This document shows positions 47,701 to 55,076 of a stretch of DNA of 64,000 nt, piece after piece. This DNA comes from Flagellimonas lutaonensis. GTDB lineage: Bacteria > Bacteroidota > Bacteroidia > Flavobacteriales > Flavobacteriaceae. The notes under the pieces are model-generated. The model did no database searches, was not told the origin of the DNA, and saw only the letters and a program-made list of their open reading frames with translations. The stretch's first letter is position 1. Each line of letters opens with the position of its first letter. The stretch is from assembly GCF_000963865.1 (NCBI RefSeq), contig NZ_CP011071.1, positions 2,050,501 through 2,114,500 on the forward strand, written 5' to 3'. The position numbers and the translations under genes are program-made.

Positions 47701-49495
47701 GGGCGTTACCTTGTTGCCAGGTAATATCGTAAATTTTTCAGGTCTGCCGGATGGTATCTATGTTTTTACTTTTACGACTACAGGTGCAAATGCTCCATGC
47801 AATAATGAATCAGTCAACCTCAGTGTGGCGGTCAGTGATTGTGCCCAGCCCTGTGATGCAGGTTCGTCAGCTCCGGCTTTGGATACTTCACAGCCAACAA
47901 ACTTTTGCGATTCTTTTGAAGTTGATTTGAACGACTATGTGACCAGCAGTGCGCCTGCCGGAAGTGTGCTTACTTGGAGTGCCAATCCGGATCCTTTGGT
48001 GACCACAGCGCACAGAAGCAGTCAGGTCAGCGCTCCCGGAACGTATTTCGGATTTTTCTACGATGCAACGAACAATTGTGCGAGTCCTACCCTAGAGATA
48101 ACCTTGGTTTTAAATCGAACCCCAACAGTGGACAGTACTATGGGCGATACTCGTTGTGGAGACGGCACGTTGACCCTTATGGCCACAGTTAGTGAGGGTG
48201 GTACTCTAAATTGGTACAATGTTGCTACAGGGGGTAGCATTCTTGGCACCGGAAGTTCTTTTGTAACACCTGACATTTCAGAAACGACCTCTTTCTTTGT
48301 GGAGGCAACTGCCAATGGTTGTACCTCTGAAAGGGAAGAAGTGGTGGCCACCGTTAATTTCGAGCCAAACCCTGGTACCCCAACCGATACATTTGCCTGC
48401 AACTTGGCCGGTAATGGCGGCCCCACCGTAATTGATTTGAACGACACCTTGACCGGTGCCGATTCTGGTGTGTGGACCGTGACCACAGACCCTTCTGGGG
48501 GAAATGTGGTCATCGATGTAGAGAACCAAGTTGATTTTGAAGGTTTGCCCGATGGCGATTACGTGTTCACCTTTACCACCAATGGGGCACAGCCGCCATG
48601 CACCGACCAATCGGTTGAAGTGACGATAACGGTAAACGATTGTATAGTCGATACCGATAACGACGGCTTGACCGACGGCGAAGAAATAGAATTGGGCACT
48701 GACCCCAATGACCCCGATACGGATGGTGACGGGCTTACTGATGGTGAGGAGGTTTTGGTCGTTGACGACCCGAGTACCGAAGCCGTGCCTGAGCGTGCCA
48801 GCGACCCACTTGATAATTGCGACCCTTTTCTGACACCCGATTGTGATGGCGAACCCATAGATTTAGAGGTTTTGAAAGCGGTAGACAATGATACACCGCT
48901 TGTAGACGAAGAGATTACCTTTACCATCACCCTTATCAACTTGACCATGGACAGGGTAATAGACGTTGTGGTTGAAGATTTGTTGGCGCCAGAATTTCAA
49001 TATATAAGTAGCGAGCCGTCTAAGGGGTTCTATGCCCCAGAGACGGGTGTTTGGCAGATTGATGAGGTTGCGCCCGAAGAAGAACTTACATTGCAGATTA
49101 CAGTTTTAGTATTGGTCGCTGGTAATCTTGAGAATACGGCCGTATTGCAAGATTCGTTTCCCTTGGACGCTGATGAGACCAACAATAGTTCAACCGTTGA
49201 AATTAGGGTGAGCAGAAGCCCTTGCCAAGACTGTGGCACCATTTGTAATATGTTTTCGCCCAATGGCGATGGGGTAAACGACTTGTTGGTGTTGAACTGC
49301 CCAGAAGACTACCCGAACAACACTTTCGAAGTCTTTGACCGCTATGGCAATAGTGTATTCAGTGCGCAGGGGTACAATGGTACTTGGGATGGTACCGGCA
49401 AGAATGGTGATTTGCCCAAGGGCACCTATTTTTATATTTTGGATTTGGGCGATGGGTCCGAACCGACCAAAGGATGGATTCAAATCGTCAGATAA
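44792..49495 (+). CDS. Giant Calx-beta repeat adhesin with type B (gliding) C-terminal sorting domain
   Basis: The 1567-residue surface protein has a signal peptide (ending LLARGQ) and one Calx-beta-like domain. Four nearly identical 114-residue Calx-beta units follow (about 153-608), then two diverged ones (to about 835), each closing with the ITNDDT/ISDDDT-type signature. Next come two Cys-containing domains repeated as FCDxFxxDLxDYVTSS, Ig-like segments, Ca-binding TSP3-like repeats (DTDNDGLTDGEE) and a DUF11-like domain. The C-terminal FSPNGDGVNDLLVL...GTYFYILDLGDG region is the gliding-associated (CHU_C, type B) sorting domain used by type IX cargo. Calx-beta units bind calcium in other proteins. 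The downstream PorP/SprF and OmpA-like genes are its likely export and anchoring partners, as sprF is for SprB. Confidence 0.92.
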   Translation: MKMKSFSLNRFNLNTKRMFFLFVFFSSFLLARGQVTVEFSQATGSDDENVGGNLPVLLVTGTVTVATTVTVTDNLTGTASNGVDYTFTTPQVVNIPIGTYPGGSSIPIPTLAITGDTDVETNETIDLSLNNATGDATLGAQITTTYTITNDDTDSISINDVTQVEGDAGTSNFVFTVSVDGGGNAANNIGFTVNTANGTATAGTDYVAISGGSGTIAAGTPSTTVTVQVNGDTDVEPTEDFTVNLSAPSNATIGDGTGLGAITNDDTDSISINDVTQVEGDAGTSNFVFTVSVDGGGNAANNIGFTVNTANGTATAGTDYVAISGGSGTIAAGTPSTTVTVQVNGDTDVEPTEDFTVNLSAPSNATIGDGTGLGAITNDDTDSISINDVTQVEGDAGTSNFVFTVSVDGGGNAANNIGFTVNTANGTATAGTDYVAISGGSGTIAAGTPSTTVTVQVNGDTDVEPTEDFTVNLSAPSNATIGDGTGLGAITNDDTDSISINDVTQVEGDAGTSNFVFTVSVDGGGNAANNIGFTVNTANGTATAGTDYVAISGGSGTIAAGTPSTTVTVQVNGDTDVEPTEDFTVNLSAPSNATIGDGTGLGTITNDDTFTVTIIANDNAATEAGPTNGEFTVDLGAVNATGGPVTVNYAISGSATNSTDYTTLTGSVDVADGQQTAIITVTPIDDNIVEPDETVILTLSDDAAYTVGSPDSATVTISDDDTASLAINDVTVDENEGNAIFAVTLTGAVSTGFTVSYDTADGTANAGSDYVGSSGLLSFIGSDGEIGNISIGILNDNIIEPLEDFTVTLSAPSNTSVTFSDAVGTGVIQDDDSCAAGNSAPAFNAGEPTEFCDTFVKDLDDYVTSSIPANSELRWSTDSDPNNIAGHLSSSVLTDAPGTYYGFFWDALNNCASPTLTITLALNTTPSAGSPNNTSACSVPANGISIVDLDDQLTGADPGTWVITTDPSSGGVTLLPGNIVNFSGLPDGIYVFTFTTTGANAPCNNESVNLSVAVSDCAQPCDAGSSAPALDTSQPTNFCDSFEVDLNDYVTSSAPAGSVLTWSANPDPLVTTAHRSSQVSAPGTYFGFFYDATNNCASPTLEITLVLNRTPTVDSTMGDTRCGDGTLTLMATVSEGGTLNWYNVATGGSILGTGSSFVTPDISETTSFFVEATANGCTSEREEVVATVNFEPNPGTPTDTFACNLAGNGGPTVIDLNDTLTGADSGVWTVTTDPSGGNVVIDVENQVDFEGLPDGDYVFTFTTNGAQPPCTDQSVEVTITVNDCIVDTDNDGLTDGEEIELGTDPNDPDTDGDGLTDGEEVLVVDDPSTEAVPERASDPLDNCDPFLTPDCDGEPIDLEVLKAVDNDTPLVDEEITFTITLINLTMDRVIDVVVEDLLAPEFQYISSEPSKGFYAPETGVWQIDEVAPEEELTLQITVLVLVAGNLENTAVLQDSFPLDADETNNSSTVEIRVSRSPCQDCGTICNMFSPNGDGVNDLLVLNCPEDYPNNTFEVFDRYGNSVFSAQGYNGTWDGTGKNGDLPKGTYFYILDLGDGSEPTKGWIQIVR
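45249..46616 (+). repeat. Four tandem 342-bp repeats encoding Calx-beta units
   Basis: Units lie at 45249-45590, 45591-45932, 45933-46274 and 46275-46616. Each is exactly 342 bp (114 codons), so the frame is kept. The only difference I found is G to A near the end of unit 4 (GGGGCGATC to GGGACGATC, Ala to Thr). The array is much richer in G+C than its flanks: three sampled 60-base lines count 60, 65 and 72%, against 42% in a sampled line at 47341-47400. Confidence 0.97.
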
Positions 49496-49507
49496 CCTAA
49501 ATTGTTC

Positions 49508-50491
49508 ATGAACGCGGTATTGAAAAAATACATAGTGCCGATTTCGGCAATTTTGCTTGCAGCCCTGCCCCTCAACGCACAAAAAGAGCCGCAGTATACC
49601 CAGTATATGTACAACATTGGCAGTTTTAACCCTGCCTACGTCGGTACCGTTGAAAGTGCCGAGCTAATGGGGCTGTACCGCGCCCAATGGCTCGATATAC
49701 CCGGGGCGCCCCGCAATTTGAGATTTGGTGCCAATATTCCCTTTGCCAATGAAAAAATGGGAATGGGCTTTAACGTAATCACCGATGAGATTGGGCCTTC
49801 GAGCCAAACGTATATTGACATCGCCTATTCGTACCAGATCAACCTGTCTGATTATACCAAACTTTCATTCGGACTCGATGCGGGTGGTTCGCTGCTGAGT
49901 CTGGATTATTCCAAAGGAAATTTTCAAAATCCGAACGACCCTACGGTAGAACAGCAAGATGTCAGCAATTTTTACCCAACCATAGGGGCGGGCATGTTTA
50001 TGTATGCCGATAATTGGTATCTCGGTATGTCAATTCCGAATTTTTTGACCAACGATATTTATAATGACGAGGTGGCCACCGTCGTCGAAGACAAGATACA
50101 GTTCAATTTTATTGGGGGATATGTGTTTCAACTTTCCGATAGGTCAAAGTTCAAACCGGCATTTTTGATCAATACCCTCAAAGGGGCCCCGGTGAACGTG
50201 AACCTATCTGCCAATTTCTTGTTCATCGATGCCCTCACGATTGGCGCCTCGTACCGTTTTGACAATGCCTTTAGCGGTCTGGCCGGCTTCCAGATTTCAA
50301 ACAGTATGTTCTTGGGCTACTCATATGATTATAACACGAACGGACTGGGTGATTTCAGTGGGGGTACACACGAGGCCATTCTAAAATTCTATTTGGGCCG
50401 AGGTGATGGCAACAGTAGGTTTAAAGGCACTAAGAAGAATAAAAAATTGAAGGGGAAACCCAAACAAATAGATTCACCGAGATTTTTTTAG
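49508..50491 (+). CDS. PorP/SprF family type IX secretion membrane protein
   Basis: The 327-residue product (from ATG 49508; the TTG two codons earlier is less likely) has a signal peptide ending LPLNAQ. The family signature EPQYTQYMYNIGSFNPAYVGTVESAELMGLYRAQW follows at once, and then beta-barrel strands to SYDYNTNGLGDFSGGTHEAILKFYLG. PorP/SprF proteins are needed for secretion or attachment of type B cargo such as SprB. It lies 12 bp after the giant adhesin gene and 1 bp before the OmpA-like gene, so the three form one operon. Confidence 0.93.
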   Translation: MNAVLKKYIVPISAILLAALPLNAQKEPQYTQYMYNIGSFNPAYVGTVESAELMGLYRAQWLDIPGAPRNLRFGANIPFANEKMGMGFNVITDEIGPSSQTYIDIAYSYQINLSDYTKLSFGLDAGGSLLSLDYSKGNFQNPNDPTVEQQDVSNFYPTIGAGMFMYADNWYLGMSIPNFLTNDIYNDEVATVVEDKIQFNFIGGYVFQLSDRSKFKPAFLINTLKGAPVNVNLSANFLFIDALTIGASYRFDNAFSGLAGFQISNSMFLGYSYDYNTNGLGDFSGGTHEAILKFYLGRGDGNSRFKGTKKNKKLKGKPKQIDSPRFF

Positions 50492-50492
50492 C

Positions 50493-52436
50493 ATGAAAAT
50501 GATGAAATCTACTTTATGGGTTGTTTTGATGCTTTTGTTCACATCGGCGTTTGCCCAAGACAAACGGTCGAAGGGTGATAGCTATTTCTTTCAATACGCC
50601 TACAACCAGGCCATAGTCGAATACGAAAAGCAAAAGGCCGAGGGGACGCTTACCCCACAACAAGAGCTGAATTTGGCAGATGCCTATTTCAAGACAAATG
50701 CCTACGACAAGGCCTCCAAACTATATCTAGAAGCGTACAAAAGGGATACCCTGATGGGCAACCATCATTTCAACAAAATGTTGCAAAGCTTTTCCAAAGT
50801 GGGAAATACAGAGCGGGTCGATGCTTTTTTGGCCACCAAATCAGGCCAGCTTGAACAAGAACTGCTAGAGAACGCTGATTTTAACCGAGAATTGTTAGAG
50901 TCCAACACAGCCGGCGAATTGCAATTTGAAATCTTTAATATGGGCAGCAACAGTCCACAATCAGATTTTGCACCAGCCTTTTTTAAAGAGAGATTGCTCT
51001 TTAGCAGTGGTCGCCCACAAGAAAAGAAAAAGCAGTATGCACCGATGGGAGAATCGTATCTCGACATTTATGTCGGTCGTATAGGGCCCAATGGCGAGGT
51101 ATTGAACGCAAATCCTTTTTCGGGCATACCCCAGTCTGATTACCATAAGGCAACACCTTATTACTCTGAAGCTCTTAACGCGATTCTTTATGTGTTGTCA
51201 AATACCGAGAATGGTGAGTTGGCCTTTGATGACAATGGAAAAAACGCACTTTCAATTGCAATGCAGGTGGTGGATGGTCAGTTCAGGCTTCTGTTGCGCG
51301 ATTTAAGCACATCATTCTATTATCCGTTTTATGAGGCTGAAACCGGCAAGCTGTATTTTGCCGCCAATTTTGAAGATGGCTATGGAGGCACTGACCTATA
51401 TTACGTTTATACCAATAACGGACAAATAATGTCTGCCCCGGTAAACTTGGGCCCCCGCATCAATTCGCCGGGTAATGAGATAGCACCCTTTGTTTTTGAG
51501 AGCAGCCTCTATTTTTCTTCGGATGTGTTCTACGGCATGGGGGGCATGGACATTTATAAGAGCAATTTCGAAGAAGAGGGTAATTTTAGTATACCCGTGA
51601 ACTTGGGTCCTGGGGTTAATTCAAAAGATGATGATTTCGGTTTCATTATGCGGAATGAGGGAGATGGACTTCTTGGCTATTTCTCCTCAAATAGGCCCGG
51701 AGGCCGGGGCAAAGACGACATTTACGGCTTTAAGGTTGATGAAAAACCAGGTCTAAAGACCATTGCCCTTCGCGGAAAGGTCGTCAAGCCTTACGACAAT
51801 GATGAGGGGGTTGCAAAAGCGGCTGTTCGGGTTTTGGACAAGAACGGCGCAGTGTTAAAAGAAGTGTATTCAGATGAGGATGGCAACTATCGTTTGGAGA
51901 TACCGTGGCGAGAAGAAGTAACGCTCCAGGCCACAAAAGACCGACACTCTATATTCACTGAAAAACTTCAGTTTTTAGAGGGTCTGGACCAAAAAGAAGG
52001 TTTTAAGGTTGATATTGGCCTCTCGTTATATGACGATTTGGTCGAAGAAAAAGAAGGCCAGAAAGTGGTCAAACTCGATAAATTCTATTTCGATAGGGGA
52101 TTGGCCAAAATTACCCCAGAAATAGCCAAAGAACTGGATAAGGTGGTCGAATTTGTACAGCAATTTCCAGCGGTACAATTGCGTATTGAAACATATACCG
52201 ATAGCCGTGGGGGCAGCAGCGCAAACTTTAGGCTTACCCAGCAAAGGTCTGATGCCATAAAAAAATATCTGCTCGATAAGGGCGTGCCAGCCTCGAATAT
52301 TCTGTATTCTGTGGGTTATGGAGAACAGAAGATATTGAACAATTGCCACAACGGGGCCTTCTGCCTTGAGATGTTGCACAAACAGAACCAACGTTCACTG
52401 ATAGTCGTGTTGAACGATAATGTTATGTTTGAATAA
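50493..52436 (+). CDS. OmpA-family protein with TPR and PD40 repeats
   Basis: The 647-residue protein has a signal peptide (to about SAFAQ, residue 22), TPR-like helices (about 28-110) and a WD40-like PD40 beta-propeller region (about 150-410, with FSSGRPQE and YFSSNRPGGRGKDDIYGF). A carboxypeptidase-regulatory-like domain (about 425-490) precedes the C-terminal OmpA domain (about 535-645) with YFDRGLAKITPEIAKELDKV and ETYTDSRGGSSANFRLTQQRSDAIKKYL. The OmpA domain should bind peptidoglycan, fixing the adhesin-PorP complex to the wall. This is the common partner of PorP/SprF in Bacteroidota. Confidence 0.9.
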   Translation: MKMMKSTLWVVLMLLFTSAFAQDKRSKGDSYFFQYAYNQAIVEYEKQKAEGTLTPQQELNLADAYFKTNAYDKASKLYLEAYKRDTLMGNHHFNKMLQSFSKVGNTERVDAFLATKSGQLEQELLENADFNRELLESNTAGELQFEIFNMGSNSPQSDFAPAFFKERLLFSSGRPQEKKKQYAPMGESYLDIYVGRIGPNGEVLNANPFSGIPQSDYHKATPYYSEALNAILYVLSNTENGELAFDDNGKNALSIAMQVVDGQFRLLLRDLSTSFYYPFYEAETGKLYFAANFEDGYGGTDLYYVYTNNGQIMSAPVNLGPRINSPGNEIAPFVFESSLYFSSDVFYGMGGMDIYKSNFEEEGNFSIPVNLGPGVNSKDDDFGFIMRNEGDGLLGYFSSNRPGGRGKDDIYGFKVDEKPGLKTIALRGKVVKPYDNDEGVAKAAVRVLDKNGAVLKEVYSDEDGNYRLEIPWREEVTLQATKDRHSIFTEKLQFLEGLDQKEGFKVDIGLSLYDDLVEEKEGQKVVKLDKFYFDRGLAKITPEIAKELDKVVEFVQQFPAVQLRIETYTDSRGGSSANFRLTQQRSDAIKKYLLDKGVPASNILYSVGYGEQKILNNCHNGAFCLEMLHKQNQRSLIVVLNDNVMFE

Positions 52437-52440
52437 CGGC

Positions 52441-52632
52441 CTAACGGGCCAATGAGCATTCATGGCAGTCTTTTACACGGCCATAATAGGTTTCCCGATA
52501 TTTGTGAAGTGTTCTTATCGGTAGCCCAAGAACCATTTTTTTGATATAGGTCACCTTGGGTGAAAACATACCCATTTTTTTAGTGTACCTGCGTTCCCTT
52601 CTTGTGCTTCTTTTAATATAGATCAACTTCAT
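52441..52632 (-). CDS. Small very basic hypothetical protein
   Basis: From ATG 52632 the product is 63 residues and strongly basic (MKLIYIKRSTRRERRYTKKMG...), ending with a CxxC (KDCHECSLAR). No signal peptide or membrane helix is evident. I recognise no family. The charge suggests nucleic acid or ribosome contact, which is a guess. A minus-strand TACATTTG (52685-52678) fits a -7 box 45 nt upstream of the ATG and favours this start over TTG 52674. It is convergent with the OmpA-like gene with only 4 bp between. Confidence 0.5.
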   Translation of the reverse strand: MKLIYIKRSTRRERRYTKKMGMFSPKVTYIKKMVLGLPIRTLHKYRETYYGRVKDCHECSLAR

Positions 52633-52677
52633 AGCCTGATTTTCAGGTGCAAAGCTTCTAAAGACAAATTGCAATCA

Positions 52678-52685
52678 CAAATGTA
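52678..52685 (-). promoter_or_regulatory. Probable -7 element for the small basic protein gene
   Basis: On the minus strand the sequence reads TACATTTG, an exact TAnnTTTG. No clear -33 element is visible. Confidence 0.35.
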
Positions 52686-52721
52686 AGCTGTTAAGTCTTT
52701 ATTAAAATTTTTGGGACTTGG

Positions 52722-53981
52722 TCAATCCAATAACACCATCCAACAGTAATACAGGGCAAAAAGTGATAAGAATATCATGCCCACATAGGTCAAAAATTGC
52801 AGTGATTTGTTTGGGCGGTATCGTTGCGGCATGTCATTGCCCATTACGGCTTTAAGGTTCATCCATCCCACTATGGGCGCCATAACAAAAGAGACAAAGG
52901 TAGCCAAGGCCACCAGTTGCCCCATATTGGCACTGAAAAGTAAAATGACCATCCAATTGATCAGGGCCAGAATGACCACTGTTAAGGCAAATGAGGATTT
53001 TCTTGAAAATATCCCAATGTTTGGGTAGAGCTTTGACAGTACATCCAAACTGACCCGTGCAACCGCATCATGGGCTGTCATACAAGTACTGAACATAGTG
53101 GCAAAAGCGGCCACAGCAATGAAAATATAGGCCCAATTGCCTATGTGTGCCGTGAACAGGGTTACCACTTGGTCGGCAAATACCACGGCATTGCCACTTA
53201 GTTCGACCCCGGTTCCGTAAAGGGTCATCCATCCTATGATCAAAAAGAAAATGGCCAAGAGTGCGGTCATAAAATAGCCCAAATTGAATTCACCCAATGC
53301 CTCTTTGAACGAAGGTTTATTTTTCGACGATTTCAGTTTTTCAATACTCCATAAGCTCACCCATCCTGAAGCTTCAACGGCAGTGGGCATCCACCCCATA
53401 AGGCTAATCAAAAAGAGAATACCCACTTCATCAAATATTTTTGGCTGTTCAAAATTGGCGATAGGCGCTGCTTGCCCCTTGTATAGCACCATCACGGTGG
53501 TAACAAGCAGGGCCACAAATAATATGGAAATGACCACCTTCAAAGAGTTTTCTAGAAATTTATAGCGGCCAATGATAAGCAGGGTACTTATAAAGGCAAA
53601 AAGGGCGAGTGCGGTCATACCCAAATTGGTGCCAGAAATCTTGAGGAGATTCATGAGCAGGCCAGAGGTAACCACATAAAGGGCGGCCAATAGCGTAAAT
53701 ATAGAGACTACCGTTACCAGGGCGTACACCCAAAGATAACGTTTGCCCAAATCACGGTAGCCCTGTATCAAGCTTTTATGGGTAACGTTGGTGTACCGGA
53801 CCCCAAACTCAAAAAAAGGATATTTGAGAATATTGGCCAACACTATGGGAATGACCATTACCCAACCATATTGTGCCCCGCCTTTTGTGGAAAGAACCAA
53901 ATGCGAAGTGCCGATGGCCATACTGGCAAATAACAGGCCTGGCCCGACCAACTTGATCAGTTGTTTGATTTTTTTGATCAT
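52722..53981 (-). CDS. Nramp-like transporter lacking the canonical metal-binding motif
   Basis: The 419-residue protein has about eleven membrane helices and the Nramp start GPGLLFASMAIG. At the place of the helix 1 DPGN motif, which supplies Asp and Asn metal ligands in true Nramps, it has AIGTSH (residues 22-27). At the helix 6 MPH position it has MPTA (Met198-Pro199), so the methionine is kept but the histidine is not. Divergent Nramp branches, including magnesium-transporting NRMTs, also alter these residues. The substrate is therefore open: a different metal or an organic solute. It is divergently transcribed from the catabolic operon, sharing a 137-bp region with a palindromic operator. 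Confidence 0.82.
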   Translation of the reverse strand: MIKKIKQLIKLVGPGLLFASMAIGTSHLVLSTKGGAQYGWVMVIPIVLANILKYPFFEFGVRYTNVTHKSLIQGYRDLGKRYLWVYALVTVVSIFTLLAALYVVTSGLLMNLLKISGTNLGMTALALFAFISTLLIIGRYKFLENSLKVVISILFVALLVTTVMVLYKGQAAPIANFEQPKIFDEVGILFLISLMGWMPTAVEASGWVSLWSIEKLKSSKNKPSFKEALGEFNLGYFMTALLAIFFLIIGWMTLYGTGVELSGNAVVFADQVVTLFTAHIGNWAYIFIAVAAFATMFSTCMTAHDAVARVSLDVLSKLYPNIGIFSRKSSFALTVVILALINWMVILLFSANMGQLVALATFVSFVMAPIVGWMNLKAVMGNDMPQRYRPNKSLQFLTYVGMIFLSLFALYYCWMVLLD

Positions 53982-54009
53982 TTCAGGAAAATATGCGCTG
54001 AATTTAACA

Positions 54010-54043
54010 CAAATGCAGAGTAAAATCCAACTTGTACGTACAA
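54010..54043 (-). promoter_or_regulatory. Candidate promoter for the Nramp-like gene
   Basis: On the minus strand TTG (54043-54041, inside the palindrome), a 23-nt spacer and TGCATTTG (54017-54010; one mismatch to TAnnTTTG) form a plausible promoter 28 nt before the ATG. Confidence 0.35.
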
Positions 54044-54046
54044 GTT
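54029..54046. promoter_or_regulatory. Perfect 18-bp palindrome, probable GntR-type operator
   Basis: AACTTGTACGTACAAGTT is its own exact reverse complement. Its TTGTACGTACAA core equals that of operators bound by GntR-domain regulators such as AraR of Bacillus, and is close to the TGTA-N2-TACA box of HutC. It covers the -33 elements of both divergent promoters, so a bound repressor would block both. The GntR/UTRA gene at 63423 is the obvious candidate regulator. Confidence 0.75.
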
Positions 54047-54061
54047 ATTGTTGTATATTTA
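54032..54061 (+). promoter_or_regulatory. Candidate promoter for the catabolic operon
   Basis: TTG (54032-54034, inside the palindrome), a 19-nt spacer and TATATTTA (54054-54061; one mismatch to TAnnTTTG) lie 58 nt before ATG 54119. Confidence 0.45.
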
Positions 54062-54118
54062 GAGTGTCGATGCGGAATATTCTTTGTCGGCCATTTAAAA
54101 ACCGATAAAGACGAATCG

Positions 54119-55051
54119 ATGAAGCCCATCTCAAACCGTAGAAACTTTCTCAAACAAACGGGTAAGACTGTTTTGGGTTCCTTACTGCTGCCCCAAGTGC
54201 TGAGGTCCTCAAATATTGGTTACATAGTGGATGAATCCCATGTGAAACTGTGCGGCCACCTATGGGTGTACGCCAGTAAGTTCCCCCCTAATTGGGATTG
54301 CACTCCAGTTCTTGATACTGTATTTCAAGATATGGCCTATGCTGGGCTATATGGTGTCGAGCTTATGGAGGTGCTTCTTAGGCCCGATGATGCAGTGCGG
54401 CGCATTGCAAATCTTAAAGCAAAGCACAACATTAAGGTTTCCGGCTCTTCTTACGGAGTGGGTTTTCAGATGTGCGATGCCCAACAGCATAAAAAAATTC
54501 TTGAAGATATACATTTAGTGGTGCCAAGACTGGCGGCTCTTGGGGGCGAAACATTCGGTATTTCCGTTGGCTCCGTGAACCGTCTAAAGACCGAAAAGGA
54601 ACTGGATGCTCAAGCTCATATTCTAAAGCAGGTTTTTAAGATTTGCCAAGATAATGGCATTCAACCCAACCTTCACAACTATACGTATGAGGTAGAGAAT
54701 GACCTTCATGATCTGAAAGGCACGTTGGCCCGATTGCCTGATGCCAAGCTCGGGCCCGATCTCAACTGGTTGATCAGGGCGGGGGTGAGCCCGGTCGATT
54801 TTATAAACACCTATGGTGACCGCATAGTGTACTTACATATTCGCGACCAGTATGCAGATGGCACGTGGACAGAATATGTGGGGCAGGGCGATACAGATTT
54901 TAAGGCCATCGCCCAAGCTTTGGAAAAGCAAAAATTTAGTGGAAAGGCAGCCATCGAATTGGCATTTCCCAATGATTTTGAACCTGAGAATCCTTTAAAG
55001 GAAGATTGGAAAATGAGCCGAGAGTTCGTTCAAGAGACTTTCGGATGGTAA
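54119..55051 (+). CDS. Tat-exported sugar phosphate isomerase/epimerase-like TIM-barrel protein
   Basis: From ATG 54119 the protein is 310 residues. It has a twin-arginine signal (SNRRNFLKQTGKTVLG, about residues 4-19) and then a xylose isomerase-like TIM barrel (AP_endonuc_2). Metal-site segments are visible as LHNYTYE near residue 185, GPDLNWLIRAG near 213 and YLHIRDQ near 241. Such proteins isomerise or epimerise sugars or keto-sugars with a divalent metal. Export by Tat suggests a periplasmic substrate. The longer frame from 54032 begins in the operator and is rejected. It is the first gene of the operon. Confidence 0.85.
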   Translation: MKPISNRRNFLKQTGKTVLGSLLLPQVLRSSNIGYIVDESHVKLCGHLWVYASKFPPNWDCTPVLDTVFQDMAYAGLYGVELMEVLLRPDDAVRRIANLKAKHNIKVSGSSYGVGFQMCDAQQHKKILEDIHLVVPRLAALGGETFGISVGSVNRLKTEKELDAQAHILKQVFKICQDNGIQPNLHNYTYEVENDLHDLKGTLARLPDAKLGPDLNWLIRAGVSPVDFINTYGDRIVYLHIRDQYADGTWTEYVGQGDTDFKAIAQALEKQKFSGKAAIELAFPNDFEPENPLKEDWKMSREFVQETFGW

Positions 55052-55076
55052 ACGTAAAAACAAGAACACAGAATAT

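Noticed and set aside
54032-54118. Upstream extension of the TIM-barrel gene
   Set aside because: It starts within the palindrome and promoter, and would bury the Tat signal that begins at ATG 54119.
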